Source: an uncultured Pseudomonas sp. (lineage in GTDB: Bacteria > Pseudomonadota > Gammaproteobacteria > Pseudomonadales > Pseudomonadaceae). Taken from it: a DNA stretch of 64,000 bases. The position numbers and the translations under genes are program-made. The stretch covers positions 27,186-91,185 of the forward strand of contig NZ_CAMPHI010000019.1 of assembly GCF_946885955.1 (NCBI RefSeq), in the 5' to 3' direction. Under the pieces are notes generated by a model that made no database searches, was not told where the DNA came from, and worked only from the letters and a program-made list of their open reading frames with translations. Below, piece after piece: positions 36,608-45,352 of this stretch; within the stretch, counting starts at the first letter, position 1; every line of letters starts with the position of its first letter.

Positions 36608-36633
36608 AAGACGTCCTGTGATTCGGCTACGGA

Positions 36634-36993
36634 TCAATTGCCGCGGCTGGGCACCGGCGTAATGCGCTCGGACTCGCCCGGCAGGCGTGGTGCGGGAACC
36701 GCGGACGGGCTGGGCGCCATCTGCGGCGAATCAGGCGAGATCAGAGGCGGTACGGGGTCGATGTCCATTGAGCGGGCGTCAGGATCAATGGCTGGGGCAT
36801 CCCTCAGTTCGTCCTCCACTTGCTCACCGAACTGATCCGCGGCTTCATTGCCGCGCTCACGCTGCAACTCCATCTGCTTGCCGCTCAGCTCGCGCGCCTG
36901 CCCCGGGGTTGTCAGCCCCTCCACCTGATCATCGACCTGGGCGGCATTGGCCATTACGCCGACCAACAGCAGCGGTATCAGCAATATCTTCAT
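36634..36993 (-). CDS. Exported hypothetical protein
   Basis: A 119-residue protein with a signal peptide (MKILLIPLLLVGVMANA, cleavage after ANA). The mature part is acidic, Pro-rich and probably disordered. GGGAGAA six bases upstream sets the start. Function unknown. It lies upstream of the channel gene by 26 bp on the same strand, perhaps in one transcript. Confidence 0.7.
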   Translation of the reverse strand: MKILLIPLLLVGVMANAAQVDDQVEGLTTPGQARELSGKQMELQRERGNEAADQFGEQVEDELRDAPAIDPDARSMDIDPVPPLISPDSPQMAPSPSAVPAPRLPGESERITPVPSRGN

Positions 36994-37073
36994 GGCGGTT
37001 CTCCCATGCTGGTTGCAGAACAGTGGACAGCGATTGCTCCGCAGGGTGCAGGTAAATACCGCAGGCAATAAAA

Positions 37074-37094
37074 AACCGGCTCAATGAGCCGGTT
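37074..37094 (-). terminator. Terminator after the fadB-like gene
   Basis: A 9-bp stem AACCGGCTC / GAGCCGGTT with a 3-base loop. On the minus strand it is followed by TTTTTATTG. It lies 24 bp beyond the stop at 37118. Confidence 0.85.
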
Positions 37095-37117
37095 CGGTGC
37101 GACAGGTAGCTGAGGGG

Positions 37118-39262
37118 TCAGAAAGCTTCACCCTTGGCTGCCTTGTCCAGCAGCAATGCTGGCGGCTCGAAACGTTCGCCGTATTGCTCGGCCAGGTAAT
37201 GCGCGCGGGCGATGAAGTCCTTGATCCCGTACTGGTTGATGAACTGCAGCGCCCCGCCGGTCCAGGCGGCGAAACCGATGCCGAAGATCGAACCGATATT
37301 GGCGTCGGCGACCGACTTCAGCACTCCCTCTTCCAGGCAGCGCACGGTCTCGATGGCCTGAATGAACAGGATGCGGTCGCGCACATCCTCCTGGGATATT
37401 TGCGCGTCGGGTTTCTCGAAGCGCGCCTTGAGGTCGGGCCAAAGGTGCTTCTTGCCCGCCTGCGGGTACTCGTAGAAGCCGCCGCCAGCGGCTTTGCCCG
37501 GCCGCTTGTACTCGTTCAGCATCAGGTCGATCACCGCGAATGCCGGGTGTTCGGGAATCCGTTTGCCCTCGGCGGCCAGGTCCTTGATGGTTTGCTGGCG
37601 AATATGGTTCATCAGGCTCAGCGACACTTCGTCGCTGATCGCCAGCGGCCCGACCGGCATGCCGGCCTTGCGCGCCTCGGTTTCGATCATCGCCGCGCTG
37701 ATGCCTTCGCCGAGCATGGCGATGCCTTCGTTGGTGAAGGTACCGAACACCCGCGAGGTGAAGAAGCCGCGGCTGTCCTCGACCACGATTGGGGTCTTGT
37801 TGATCTGCATTACGTAGTCGAAGCCGCGCGCCAGGCTTGCGTCGCTGGTGCGCGCGCCACGGATGATCTCCACCAGCGGCATCTTGTCCACGGGGCTGAA
37901 GAAGTGCAGGCCGATAAACCTGTCCTGGTTGCGCACCGCGGCGGCTAGGCCGGTGATCGGCAAGGTCGAGGTGTTGGAGGCGATCAGCGCATCGCTCGCG
38001 GCGGCGCGCTCGGCAGCCGCCGTGACCGTGGCCTTGAGGTCGCGGTCTTCGAATACCGCTTCGATGATCAGATCGCAGCCGGCGAAGTCAGCTTCCTTAT
38101 CGGTGGCGGTGATGCGCGCCAGAATGCCATCGCGCTTCTCCACGCTCATCTGGCCGCGGCCGACTTTCTTCTCAAGCAATTTGGCCGAGTAGCTCCTGCC
38201 CTTTTCCGCCGCTTCGAGGGAGACATCCTTGAGCACCACCTCGATTCCCGCCACGGCGGAAACGTAGGCGATGCCCGCGCCCATCATGCCGGCGCCGAGC
38301 ACGCCGACTTTCTTCGTCAGATAGGGTGCGAAGCCCTGTGGCCGCGAGCCGCCGGCATTGATCTGGTTGAGCTGGAACCAGAAGGTGCCGATCATGTTCT
38401 TCGCCACCTGCCCGGTGGTCAGCTCGGTGAAGTAGCGGGCCTCGATGATCTGCGCGGTGTCGAAATCGACCTGGGCGCCCTCGACCGCGGCGCAGAGGAT
38501 TTTCTCCGGCGCGGGGAAGCAGCCTTTGGTCTTGTCGCGCAGCACGCTCGGGGCGATCGCCAGCATCTGCGCGACGCTGGGGCTGGCCGGCGTGCCGCCG
38601 GGGATCTTGTAGCCGGCTTCGTCCCAGGGCTGCTTGGGCGCAGGATTGGCGGCGATCCAGGCGCGCGCCCGGGCCAGCAGATCGTCTTTATCGCTGGCCA
38701 GCTCATCGATCAATCCAGCCTTGAGCGCAGCAGCCGGGCGCACCTTCTTGCCCTCGGCCAGGTACGGCAGAGCTTTTTCCAGGCCGAGCAGGCGCACCAT
38801 GCGCACCACCCCACCGCCGCCCGGCAGCAGGCCAAGGGTCACTTCCGGCAGGCCTATCTGCACGCTGGAACTGTCCAGGGCGATGCGGTGATGACAGGCC
38901 AGGGCGATTTCCCAGCCACCGCCCAGAGCGGCGCCGTTGATCGCCGCCACCACGGGCTTGCCCAGGGTTTCCAGACGACGCAGCTGGCCCTTGATCTTCA
39001 GGATCATCTCGTAGAAGGGTTTGGCGTCGGCCTTGGTGACCTTGATCAGTTCGTTCAGGTCGCCGCCGGCGAAGAAGGTTTTCTTCGCCGAAGTGACTAT
39101 CACTCCGGCGATCTCATCCTTCTCGGCTTCCAGGCGCTCAATGATCCTGCCCATGGCCTCGCGGTACACCGCGTTCATGGTATTGGCGCTCTGGCCGGGC
39201 ATGTCCATGGTCAGCACAACAATATTGTCCTGGCCTTTTTCGTAACGGATGGCGTCAGTCAT
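37118..39262 (-). CDS. Multifunctional enoyl-CoA hydratase / 3-hydroxyacyl-CoA dehydrogenase
   Basis: A 714-residue beta-oxidation enzyme. The N-terminal crotonase domain (1-280) shows FFAGGDLNE and NGAALGGGWEIALACHHR with the catalytic Glu region IGLPEVTLGLLPGGGG. The NAD-binding domain starts near 305 (VGVLGAGMMGAGIA), and the dehydrogenase C-terminal domains include LHFFSPVDKMPLVEI. It is the non-FadB5 type that pairs with an acetyl-CoA acetyltransferase. The partner thiolase gene is just upstream, but a 138-bp inverted-repeat element lies between them. AGGAAA seven bases before the ATG at 39262 gives it its own ribosome binding site. Confidence 0.95.
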   Translation of the reverse strand: MTDAIRYEKGQDNIVVLTMDMPGQSANTMNAVYREAMGRIIERLEAEKDEIAGVIVTSAKKTFFAGGDLNELIKVTKADAKPFYEMILKIKGQLRRLETLGKPVVAAINGAALGGGWEIALACHHRIALDSSSVQIGLPEVTLGLLPGGGGVVRMVRLLGLEKALPYLAEGKKVRPAAALKAGLIDELASDKDDLLARARAWIAANPAPKQPWDEAGYKIPGGTPASPSVAQMLAIAPSVLRDKTKGCFPAPEKILCAAVEGAQVDFDTAQIIEARYFTELTTGQVAKNMIGTFWFQLNQINAGGSRPQGFAPYLTKKVGVLGAGMMGAGIAYVSAVAGIEVVLKDVSLEAAEKGRSYSAKLLEKKVGRGQMSVEKRDGILARITATDKEADFAGCDLIIEAVFEDRDLKATVTAAAERAAASDALIASNTSTLPITGLAAAVRNQDRFIGLHFFSPVDKMPLVEIIRGARTSDASLARGFDYVMQINKTPIVVEDSRGFFTSRVFGTFTNEGIAMLGEGISAAMIETEARKAGMPVGPLAISDEVSLSLMNHIRQQTIKDLAAEGKRIPEHPAFAVIDLMLNEYKRPGKAAGGGFYEYPQAGKKHLWPDLKARFEKPDAQISQEDVRDRILFIQAIETVRCLEEGVLKSVADANIGSIFGIGFAAWTGGALQFINQYGIKDFIARAHYLAEQYGERFEPPALLLDKAAKGEAF

Positions 39263-39289
39263 TTCGTTTCCTATCCCCCTAAAAATGGG

Positions 39290-39427
39290 GGAGCTCTTCA
39301 GAGACGTCGCGAGCGAAGGGCAGGCAAGGCGGAAATCGTTTGGGAAGCGGAGTTTGCTGTTGCAAATGAGCATTCCCGGACGATTTCCAACGCAGCATGG
39401 TCGAGCGCAGTAGTCTCTGAAAGCTCC
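39290..39427. repeat. Short inverted-repeat element between the fad genes
   Basis: Ends GGAGCTCTTCAGAGAC (39290-39305) and AGTCTCTGAAAGCTCC (39412-39427) are near-perfect inverted repeats. The interior is itself partly palindromic (GAAATCGT near 39332; ACGATTTC near 39380) around GTTGCAAATGAGCA. The right end touches the TAA stop of the thiolase gene. No coding capacity. It looks like a MITE or REP-type unit and resembles the interior of the element at 44353-44557. Confidence 0.75.
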
Positions 39428-40633
39428 TTAGATGCGCTCAATGATGGTGGCGATACCCATGCCGCCGCCAACACACAATGTGGCCAGGCCGTAACGCAAC
39501 TGGCGCTTCTCCAGCTCGTCGAGCAGGGTGCCGAGGATCGCGCAGCCGGTGGCGCCCAGCGGGTGGCCCATGGCGATGGAGCCGCCGTTGACGTTGACCT
39601 TGTCCTCGGGCACGCCCATGTCCTTCATGAACTTCATCACCACCGAGGCGAAGGCTTCGTTGACCTCGAACAGGTCGATATCGGCGATATCCAGCCCGGC
39701 CTTGGCCAGCGCCTTGCGCGTGGCCGGTGCGGGGCCGGTGAGCATGATGGTCGGGTCGGTGCCGGTCACCGCGGTAGCGACGATTCGCGCCCTGGGTTTC
39801 AGGCCCAGCTCCTTGCCCTTGGCCGCGCTGCCGATCAGCATCAAGGCCGCGCCGTCGACGATTCCCGAGCTGTTGCCCGGGGTGTGCACATGCTCGATCC
39901 GTTCGACGTAGCTGTAGACCCGCAGCGCAGTGCTGTCGAAGCCCATCTGGCCCATCATCTCGAAACTCGGCTTGAGCTTGCCCAGCCCCTCGAGGGTGGA
40001 ATCACCGCGAATGAACTCGTCGTGATCGAGCAGCACAATGCCGTTCTGATCGGTCACTGGAATCAGTGATTTGGCGAACGAGCCGTCGGCGCTGGCGCGA
40101 GCGGCCTTCTGTTGCGAACGCAGGGCAAAGGCGTCGACATCGGCGCGGCTGAAGCCCTCCAGTGTGGCGATCAGGTCGGCGCCGATGCCCTGGGGGGTGA
40201 AATGGCTGTGCATATTGGTCGCCGGGTCCATCACCCAGGCGCCGCCATCGGAGCCCATGGGCACGCGCGACATGGACTCCACGCCGCCGACCACCACCAG
40301 GTCCTCGAAACCGGAACGCACCTTCATCGCCCCGAGATTGACCGCCTCCAGGCCCGAGGCGCAGAAGCGGTTGAGCTGCACACCGGAAACGCTGACATCC
40401 CAATCGGCAACCATCGCCGCGGTCTTGGCGATGTCCGCGCCCTGATCGCCCAGCGGCGTCACGCAGCCGAGCACGATGTCGTCGACCTGGCTGGTGTTCA
40501 GGTCATTGCGCGCCTGCAGAGCGCGGAGCAACCCGGCAACCAGGTCGACCGGCTTAACGCTGTATAACGCGCCATCTTTCTTGCCTTTACCGCGGGGCGT
40601 GCGCAGCGCATCGAAAATAAATGCTTCGGTCAT
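39428..40633 (-). CDS. Acetyl-CoA C-acyltransferase (thiolase)
   Basis: A 401-residue thiolase that cleaves 3-ketoacyl-CoA or condenses acetyl-CoA. The acyl-carrying Cys is in [11 protein letters not shown] near residue 91; the other active-site groups are in [15 protein letters not shown] and CVGGGMG near the end. GAGGA precedes the ATG at 40633. It is the first gene of the beta-oxidation pair on the minus strand. Confidence 0.95.
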   Translation of the reverse strand: MTEAFIFDALRTPRGKGKKDGALYSVKPVDLVAGLLRALQARNDLNTSQVDDIVLGCVTPLGDQGADIAKTAAMVADWDVSVSGVQLNRFCASGLEAVNLGAMKVRSGFEDLVVVGGVESMSRVPMGSDGGAWVMDPATNMHSHFTPQGIGADLIATLEGFSRADVDAFALRSQQKAARASADGSFAKSLIPVTDQNGIVLLDHDEFIRGDSTLEGLGKLKPSFEMMGQMGFDSTALRVYSYVERIEHVHTPGNSSGIVDGAALMLIGSAAKGKELGLKPRARIVATAVTGTDPTIMLTGPAPATRKALAKAGLDIADIDLFEVNEAFASVVMKFMKDMGVPEDKVNVNGGSIAMGHPLGATGCAILGTLLDELEKRQLRYGLATLCVGGGMGIATIIERI

Positions 40634-41143
40634 GGCGTCCTCGTACATCCGATGGATGGGTGACTGACGGCGTCTCAGCGAGTACGCCGGTGAATTGCGG
40701 GGCTGGCAAATCGAGGCGAGCGACATTCGCGCGAGGCCTGGGCAACGCGGCGCTCGATTGACCGGCAACCTGCCGGCATTACATACCCCACCCCACCCTG
40801 TCTCAATGACCGAAGCGCTCAGGGCCATTGACCACTCAGCTCAGACGAACGGTCTTTTTCGCCTCAATAGCCGGCGGTGCGTCTAGCGCAAGGCCGCCTG
40901 GGCCATCGCGGACGCCGTCATAACCAGTCGTTTCAAGCGACGGGCACTTAGCAACCAAGACGTCTATTGGCGCGCCGCCGCCACCCTAGAGTTACTGGAG
41001 CAGTAACTCTAAAAACGAGTCAAAAAGAAAACGTTGTCGCCGGGTTTTGCCGGGGCGGCCAAGGCCCTGTTCCAGGCACCGCAGCCAATGCGGCCGGGAT
41101 CGACGGGCGTCGCGTCACCAACAAGAACAATAGGCAGGTAGCC
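40634..41143. other. Intergenic 510 bp upstream of the thiolase gene
   Basis: No convincing long frame on either strand. Bases 40985-41010 hold a small inverted repeat around the pair AGTTACTGGAG / CAGTAACT. It presumably contains the promoter of the fad pair on the minus strand and the leader of a small plus-strand frame. Confidence 0.4.
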
Positions 41144-41239
41144 ATGTTTACACAGCCAAAGATCCGGCAAGCGAGCCTCATCGTATTTGCCACCACCCTG
41201 ATTCTGATCATTCCCAACCTGACCCGTCTGGTCAGCTAA
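41144..41239 (+). CDS. Possible 31-residue single-span membrane peptide
   Basis: The frame encodes MFTQPKIRQASLIVF followed by a hydrophobic stretch and a short polar tail. CAGGTA lies just upstream of the ATG. The organisation (basic N-terminus, one helix) fits a small membrane protein, but short frames arise by chance. Confidence 0.4.
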   Translation: MFTQPKIRQASLIVFATTLILIIPNLTRLVS

Positions 41240-41447
41240 CGCCCTTCGCCCGCGCTGCGCGCCGCCCAGAAACGGTCGCGCAGCTGGGTGATCAACCGTT
41301 TTCTGAGCCCTCCTCGCTCTACTCCCGTACTCCGCACTCGTGCCTGCTCGGCCTGGCCGACGTTGATGCCGTCCAGACGATCGGGCAGCATGCGTGCACT
41401 AGCACACATCGGCGCGGCAATCTGCCGGCGCCAGGGGAGCAGCCATA

Positions 41448-42263
41448 TTGAACGCACTGAATATATTCGCCGCAGCGGCGCTTTGTTATCTGGCCGGCGC
41501 GGTGCAGGCCGCCGAACTGCAACTCGATATCGGCGCAGCCAGCCGCACCTGGCAGAGCGCCGAACTGCTCGCGCACCCACAGGCCGAGCCAATCGAGATC
41601 GCCGCTGACGTCAGCTACGAGCGCCCGATGCACTACCGTGCCGTGCCCTTGGCCGCACTGCTCACCGAGGTGGCGCCGGGCGATCACCTGCAGGTGGTGG
41701 CGCTGGATGGTTTCGCCGCCGAGATACCGGCGGCCCTGATACTCAATTCGAATGGCGCCAAAGCCTGGTTGGCGGTCGAGGACCCGGCCCAACCCTGGCC
41801 GCCGCTGGCAGACGGCAAACCCAGCGCCGGCCCCTTCTACCTGGTTTGGCAAAATCCCGAAGCGAGTCAGATCGGCCCCGAACAATGGCCTTATCAGATA
41901 GCGGCCATCCGCAAACTGGCGCCGGTTGCCGAACGCTTCCCCGCGCTGTTGCCCGCAGAAGATGCCAGCACCGATGTTCGTGCGGGCTTCGCGCTTTACC
42001 AGAAGCACTGCATGGCCTGTCATCGGCTGAATGCCGCGGGCGACTCGGCCTTCGCTCCGGACCTGAATATTCCGCATAACCCGACCGAGTATTTTGCCGA
42101 GGGCTTCCTCGCAGCCTATATCCGCGATCCGCAAAGCCTGCGGCGCTGGCCGCAAGGCAAGATGCCCGGTTTCAGCGAGGCGGTGTTGAACGAGGCCGAG
42201 CTCCGGCAACTGCTCGGTTACCTGCAACACATGGCAACGCGCAAACAGTCGGATGCGCACTAG
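41448..42263 (+). CDS. Periplasmic cytochrome c with an N-terminal SUOX-like domain
   Basis: A 271-residue exported protein. The signal peptide ends near AVQA. Residues 23-160 (YRAVPLAALLTEV, then VVALDGFAAEIPA) resemble the small sulfite-oxidase-fold domain found in molybdopterin-binding proteins, though I see no cofactor cysteine. A cytochrome c domain follows with C188-x-x-C191-H192 (CMACH) and a later KMPGF segment supplying the axial Met. The TTG start is supported by GGGGAG eight bases upstream and no closer ATG. The stop TAG is also the first three bases of a repeat element. Confidence 0.82.
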   Translation: MNALNIFAAAALCYLAGAVQAAELQLDIGAASRTWQSAELLAHPQAEPIEIAADVSYERPMHYRAVPLAALLTEVAPGDHLQVVALDGFAAEIPAALILNSNGAKAWLAVEDPAQPWPPLADGKPSAGPFYLVWQNPEASQIGPEQWPYQIAAIRKLAPVAERFPALLPAEDASTDVRAGFALYQKHCMACHRLNAAGDSAFAPDLNIPHNPTEYFAEGFLAAYIRDPQSLRRWPQGKMPGFSEAVLNEAELRQLLGYLQHMATRKQSDAH

Positions 42264-42306
42264 CAGGCCGTTGAAGAACCTAGCAGGCCGTTTTTCAATG
42301 GCCTGC
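42261..42306. repeat. Truncated TAGCAGG repeat remnant overlapping a stop codon
   Basis: TAGCAGGCCGTTGAAGAACC is followed at once by a second TAGCAGGCCG and then TTTTTCAATGGCCTGC. GCAGGCC and GGCCTGC form a 7-bp hairpin (42283-42306) that could also act as a terminator. It shares its ends with the element at 44353-44557. Confidence 0.65.
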
Positions 42307-42423
42307 CAAGACCGGGCCCGCGGCCGACCATTGGTACGCGGGCTGAACTATCCAGGAGAGTACCTACCGAACATATAAGCGGCTCGCTCGCATCACTCGT
42401 TTGCAGAGGAGGTCATCACGCCC

Positions 42424-43551
42424 ATGCAGGATTGGGACTTCTGGCTCAGCTCAACGCTATGGCTGAATATCGCTATCGTCACGGCGGCTTGCCTGGCGCT
42501 CTTCTTGTTCCTACGGACACTGATCAACCGCATCAGCAAGCATGTCGCGACCTGGGCCGACAGGCAGCGCGAATTGCGCTACCGGTTGGTCGCGGAGATT
42601 TTCCGACAGACCAGTCGCGTCCTGCTGCTGGCCTTTTCCCTGTTGATGGCACTCAAGCTGGTGAACCTGCCGACGCAATGGGAAGGCACCCTGAGACACG
42701 GCTGGTTCATCGCCCTGGCCCTGCAGATCGCCCTATGGCTGGAAATCGGCGTGCGCCTGTGGGCCGCGGCGCCCGTGGTGCACACCGACGGCACGACACG
42801 CAACCCGGTAACCACGACCATTATCGCGATCATGCTGCGCATGGTCGTCTGGTCGATCATGCTGCTGTCGATTCTGGCCAACCTCGGTGTGGATATCACC
42901 GCCCTGGTCGCCAGCCTCGGGGTCGGCGGTATCGCCGTGGCGTTGGCAGTGCAGACGCTGCTCAGCGACCTGTTCGCCTCGTTGTCGATCGGCGTCGACA
43001 AACCGTTCGAGATCGGCGATTTCGTGGTGTTCGGCGACGTGGCGGGCAATATCGAGCATATCGGTCTTAAAACCACGCGCATCCGCAGCCTCAGCGGCGA
43101 ACAGATCGTCTGCTCGAACGCCGACCTGCTGCACCAGACACTGCACAACTACAAGCGCATGGAAAATCGCCGAATTCTGTTCAAGTTCGGCATCACCTAC
43201 GACACCCCGGCCGAGAAAGTCCGGGAAATCAGCCAGTTGGTCGCCAGGATTATCGCCGGGGTGGCGGACACGCGCTTCGACCGCGCGCACTTTCAGGCTT
43301 TCGGCGATTACCAACTGACGTTCGAGGTGGTCTATTTCGTGCTGAGTTCGGACTACAACAAGTACATGGATATCCAGCAGGAAATAAACCTGGGGCTACT
43401 GCAGGGCCTGCGCGATCTCGAGGTGCAGTTCGCCTTCCCCACCTACAGCCTGCAATTCATCGGCGGCACCCTGCCGGATATACGCATTAGCGAGCCGCCC
43501 CGCGAACAGCCGCGGAGCAGCGACAACGCCCAAAGCCCGCGGATGCAGTAG
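42424..43551 (+). CDS. MscS-family mechanosensitive channel
   Basis: A 375-residue membrane protein with about five hydrophobic helices. The pore-lining TM3 and beta domain read VASLGVGGIAVALAVQTLLSDL (about 160-185) and GDFVVFGDVAGNIEHIGLKTTRIRS, the MscS core. It releases solutes on membrane tension. GGAGG lies upstream of the ATG. It is not one of the large MscK/MscM types. Confidence 0.9.
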   Translation: MQDWDFWLSSTLWLNIAIVTAACLALFLFLRTLINRISKHVATWADRQRELRYRLVAEIFRQTSRVLLLAFSLLMALKLVNLPTQWEGTLRHGWFIALALQIALWLEIGVRLWAAAPVVHTDGTTRNPVTTTIIAIMLRMVVWSIMLLSILANLGVDITALVASLGVGGIAVALAVQTLLSDLFASLSIGVDKPFEIGDFVVFGDVAGNIEHIGLKTTRIRSLSGEQIVCSNADLLHQTLHNYKRMENRRILFKFGITYDTPAEKVREISQLVARIIAGVADTRFDRAHFQAFGDYQLTFEVVYFVLSSDYNKYMDIQQEINLGLLQGLRDLEVQFAFPTYSLQFIGGTLPDIRISEPPREQPRSSDNAQSPRMQ

Positions 43552-43557
43552 GCCGGG

Positions 43558-44292
43558 CTAGCCCCAATAGTCGCTGGGCGGCGCTGGGAGCTGAGTCAGC
43601 AGCTCACGCAGGCCGGCGCACCACTGCTGACGGATTTCCTCGAAGTAGGCATCGCCTTCATCGATACGAAACCCCGTCGGCAGCTCCAGGCTGTCGGCGC
43701 GGTACACCAGCAGGTCCAGCGGCATGCCCACCGAGAGGTTGCTGCGGATGGTCGAATCGAAGGAAATCAACGAACAACGCAGCGCCTGCTGCAAGGGCGT
43801 GCGGTAGTTCAAGGCGCGGTCGAGAATCGGCTTGCCGTATTTGCTTTCGCCGATCTGGAAGTAAGGCGTGTCCTCGGTCGCGGCGATGAAATTGCCTTGG
43901 GGATAGAGGTTGTACAAGGCCGGTGCGGCGCCGCTGATCTGCCCGCCGAGAAGAATCGAACAACCCAGCTCGACGCCCTGGGTCAGGGTCGCGCCGCTGT
44001 CGCGCGCCAGCACTTCGCGGATGGTATCGCCGACCAGCGTGGCGGCAGCGAACAGGCTGGGCACATTGTGCAGATGCTGGCCATCACCATTGAGGCGCTG
44101 GCGCAGCAGGCTGATCACCGTTTGCGAGGTGGCCAGGTTGCCGGCGCTTTGCAGCACGATCAAGCGCTCTCCGGGCACCCCGAAGACATGGAGTTTGCGG
44201 AAGGTCGCAATATTGTCGACCCCCGCATTGGTGCGCGAATCGGAAACGAACACCAGCCCCTCGGCCAGGTTCATGGCAACGCAATAGGTCAT
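43558..44292 (-). CDS. Anbu, proteasome-type peptidase (ancestral beta subunit)
   Basis: A 244-residue Ntn-hydrolase. The N-terminus MTYCVAM would expose Thr2 as the nucleophile after Met removal, as in Anbu and HslV. FVSDSRTNAG is the conserved region after strand 1. Anbu self-assembles into an open helical or lock-washer form; its physiological substrate is unknown. The classical partners (circularly permuted ATP-grasp, alpha-E, transglutaminase-like) are upstream on the same strand, but a 205-bp repeat element separates them. Confidence 0.92.
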   Translation of the reverse strand: MTYCVAMNLAEGLVFVSDSRTNAGVDNIATFRKLHVFGVPGERLIVLQSAGNLATSQTVISLLRQRLNGDGQHLHNVPSLFAAATLVGDTIREVLARDSGATLTQGVELGCSILLGGQISGAAPALYNLYPQGNFIAATEDTPYFQIGESKYGKPILDRALNYRTPLQQALRCSLISFDSTIRSNLSVGMPLDLLVYRADSLELPTGFRIDEGDAYFEEIRQQWCAGLRELLTQLPAPPSDYWG

Positions 44293-44352
44293 GCTTCACC
44301 TGTGGACGGACGCACCCGAACTGACTGCGCCGGGCACTGAAGCGCGCAATTC

Positions 44353-44557
44353 TAGCAGGTCGTTGCAAAACGTAGGTGAGGCAGCCGAAACAAGGCTAGG
44401 CGCCCCCGACAAAAACAGGTGAGGAAGCGACTGGGGTCGCATTCGACTTTACCTGTTGTAAATGAGCAGTCCGACTGGGCTCGCATCCGAGCCTGTTTTT
44501 AACGTCCCTCTCTTTTATGAAAAGGGGCAACGTAGGTAGTTTTTCAGCAGCCTGCTA
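44353..44557. repeat. TAGCAGG element inside the Anbu locus
   Basis: The left end TAGCAGGTCGTTGCAAAAC and right end GTTTTTCAGCAGCCTGCTA are imperfect inverted repeats bounding about 205 bp without coding capacity. The interior holds CCTGTTGTAAATGAGCAG, similar to the fad element's GCTGTTGCAAATGAGCA. On the minus strand its first three bases (TAG) are the stop codon of the transglutaminase-like gene. Confidence 0.72.
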
Positions 44558-45352
44558 CTGCTGTTGCACGCGCAACAGCGGAGAAACTTCAACATGCGCA
44601 TGCATCTGCTCCGTACCGCCGCCACGGCGCATGCCGCGCACCGGGCAGGCGTCCAGATAGTCCAGGCCGATCGCCAACTTCAGATGACGCTCCGGCCTGA
44701 CCAGGCAATTGGTCACGTCGAAGCTGTACCAGGCGTCGCCCAGCCAGGCCTCGGCCCAGGCGTGGCTGGCCAAGTGTTCGCTGCTGTCGGTGTACAGATA
44801 GCCGGACACATAGCGCGCCGGAATACCCAGGCTACGCGCGCAGGCGAGAAACGCATGGGCATGGTCCTGGCACACGCCTTGGCCGCCGCCGAAGGCTTCG
44901 CTGGCGCTGGTTTGTACCGCCGTGGCGCCGGGCTGGTAGGCGATATGCCCGTGCAAACCATGCATCAAGTCGATCAGCGCGCTGCGGTCGCGGCGCTCCT
45001 GGCATTGCGCGTGGGCGAAGTCGCGCAGGGCTTCGTCGGCCTCGGTCAGCCGGGTGCAGCGCAGAAACGGCAGCGGCGACTGACTATCGTGCTCGGCCTC
45101 GCGCTCGACATCGATCTGCACTTCGCCGCTGGCGCCCAGGACGATGGACGCGTGCGGCTCTTCCAGGGTCAGTACATGGAGGATATTGCCGTAGGGGTCG
45201 AGCTGTGCGCGTACCGGCTTGGGCAAGTTGAGCTGCCAACTGAGTACTTGCTGGCGCTCGTTGTCGTGCGGCGTCATGCGCAGGTACTGGATGCTGGTGC
45301 GCACCTGATCTTCGTAGTGGTAGGTGGTGTCATGGCTGATCGAGAGTCTCAT
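44555..45352 (-). CDS. Transglutaminase-like cysteine protease of the Anbu locus
   Basis: A 265-residue protein with an N-terminal beta-rich domain (Bact_transglu_N, about 1-85) and a transglutaminase core. The catalytic triad is visible: Cys in GQGVCQDHAH, His in ASHAWAEAW and Asp in SFDVTN. It may cleave or crosslink peptides together with the ATP-grasp protein. Its start overlaps the alpha-E gene by 4 bp. The stop codon comes from a repeat element, so the natural C-terminus may have been altered. Confidence 0.9.
   Translation of the reverse strand: MRLSISHDTTYHYEDQVRTSIQYLRMTPHDNERQQVLSWQLNLPKPVRAQLDPYGNILHVLTLEEPHASIVLGASGEVQIDVEREAEHDSQSPLPFLRCTRLTEADEALRDFAHAQCQERRDRSALIDLMHGLHGHIAYQPGATAVQTSASEAFGGGQGVCQDHAHAFLACARSLGIPARYVSGYLYTDSSEHLASHAWAEAWLGDAWYSFDVTNCLVRPERHLKLAIGLDYLDACPVRGMRRGGGTEQMHAHVEVSPLLRVQQQ

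Noticed and set aside
35858..36835. A 325-codon plus-strand frame opposite the ion-channel gene
   Set aside because: Gln/Ala/Arg-rich shadow of a membrane-protein gene.
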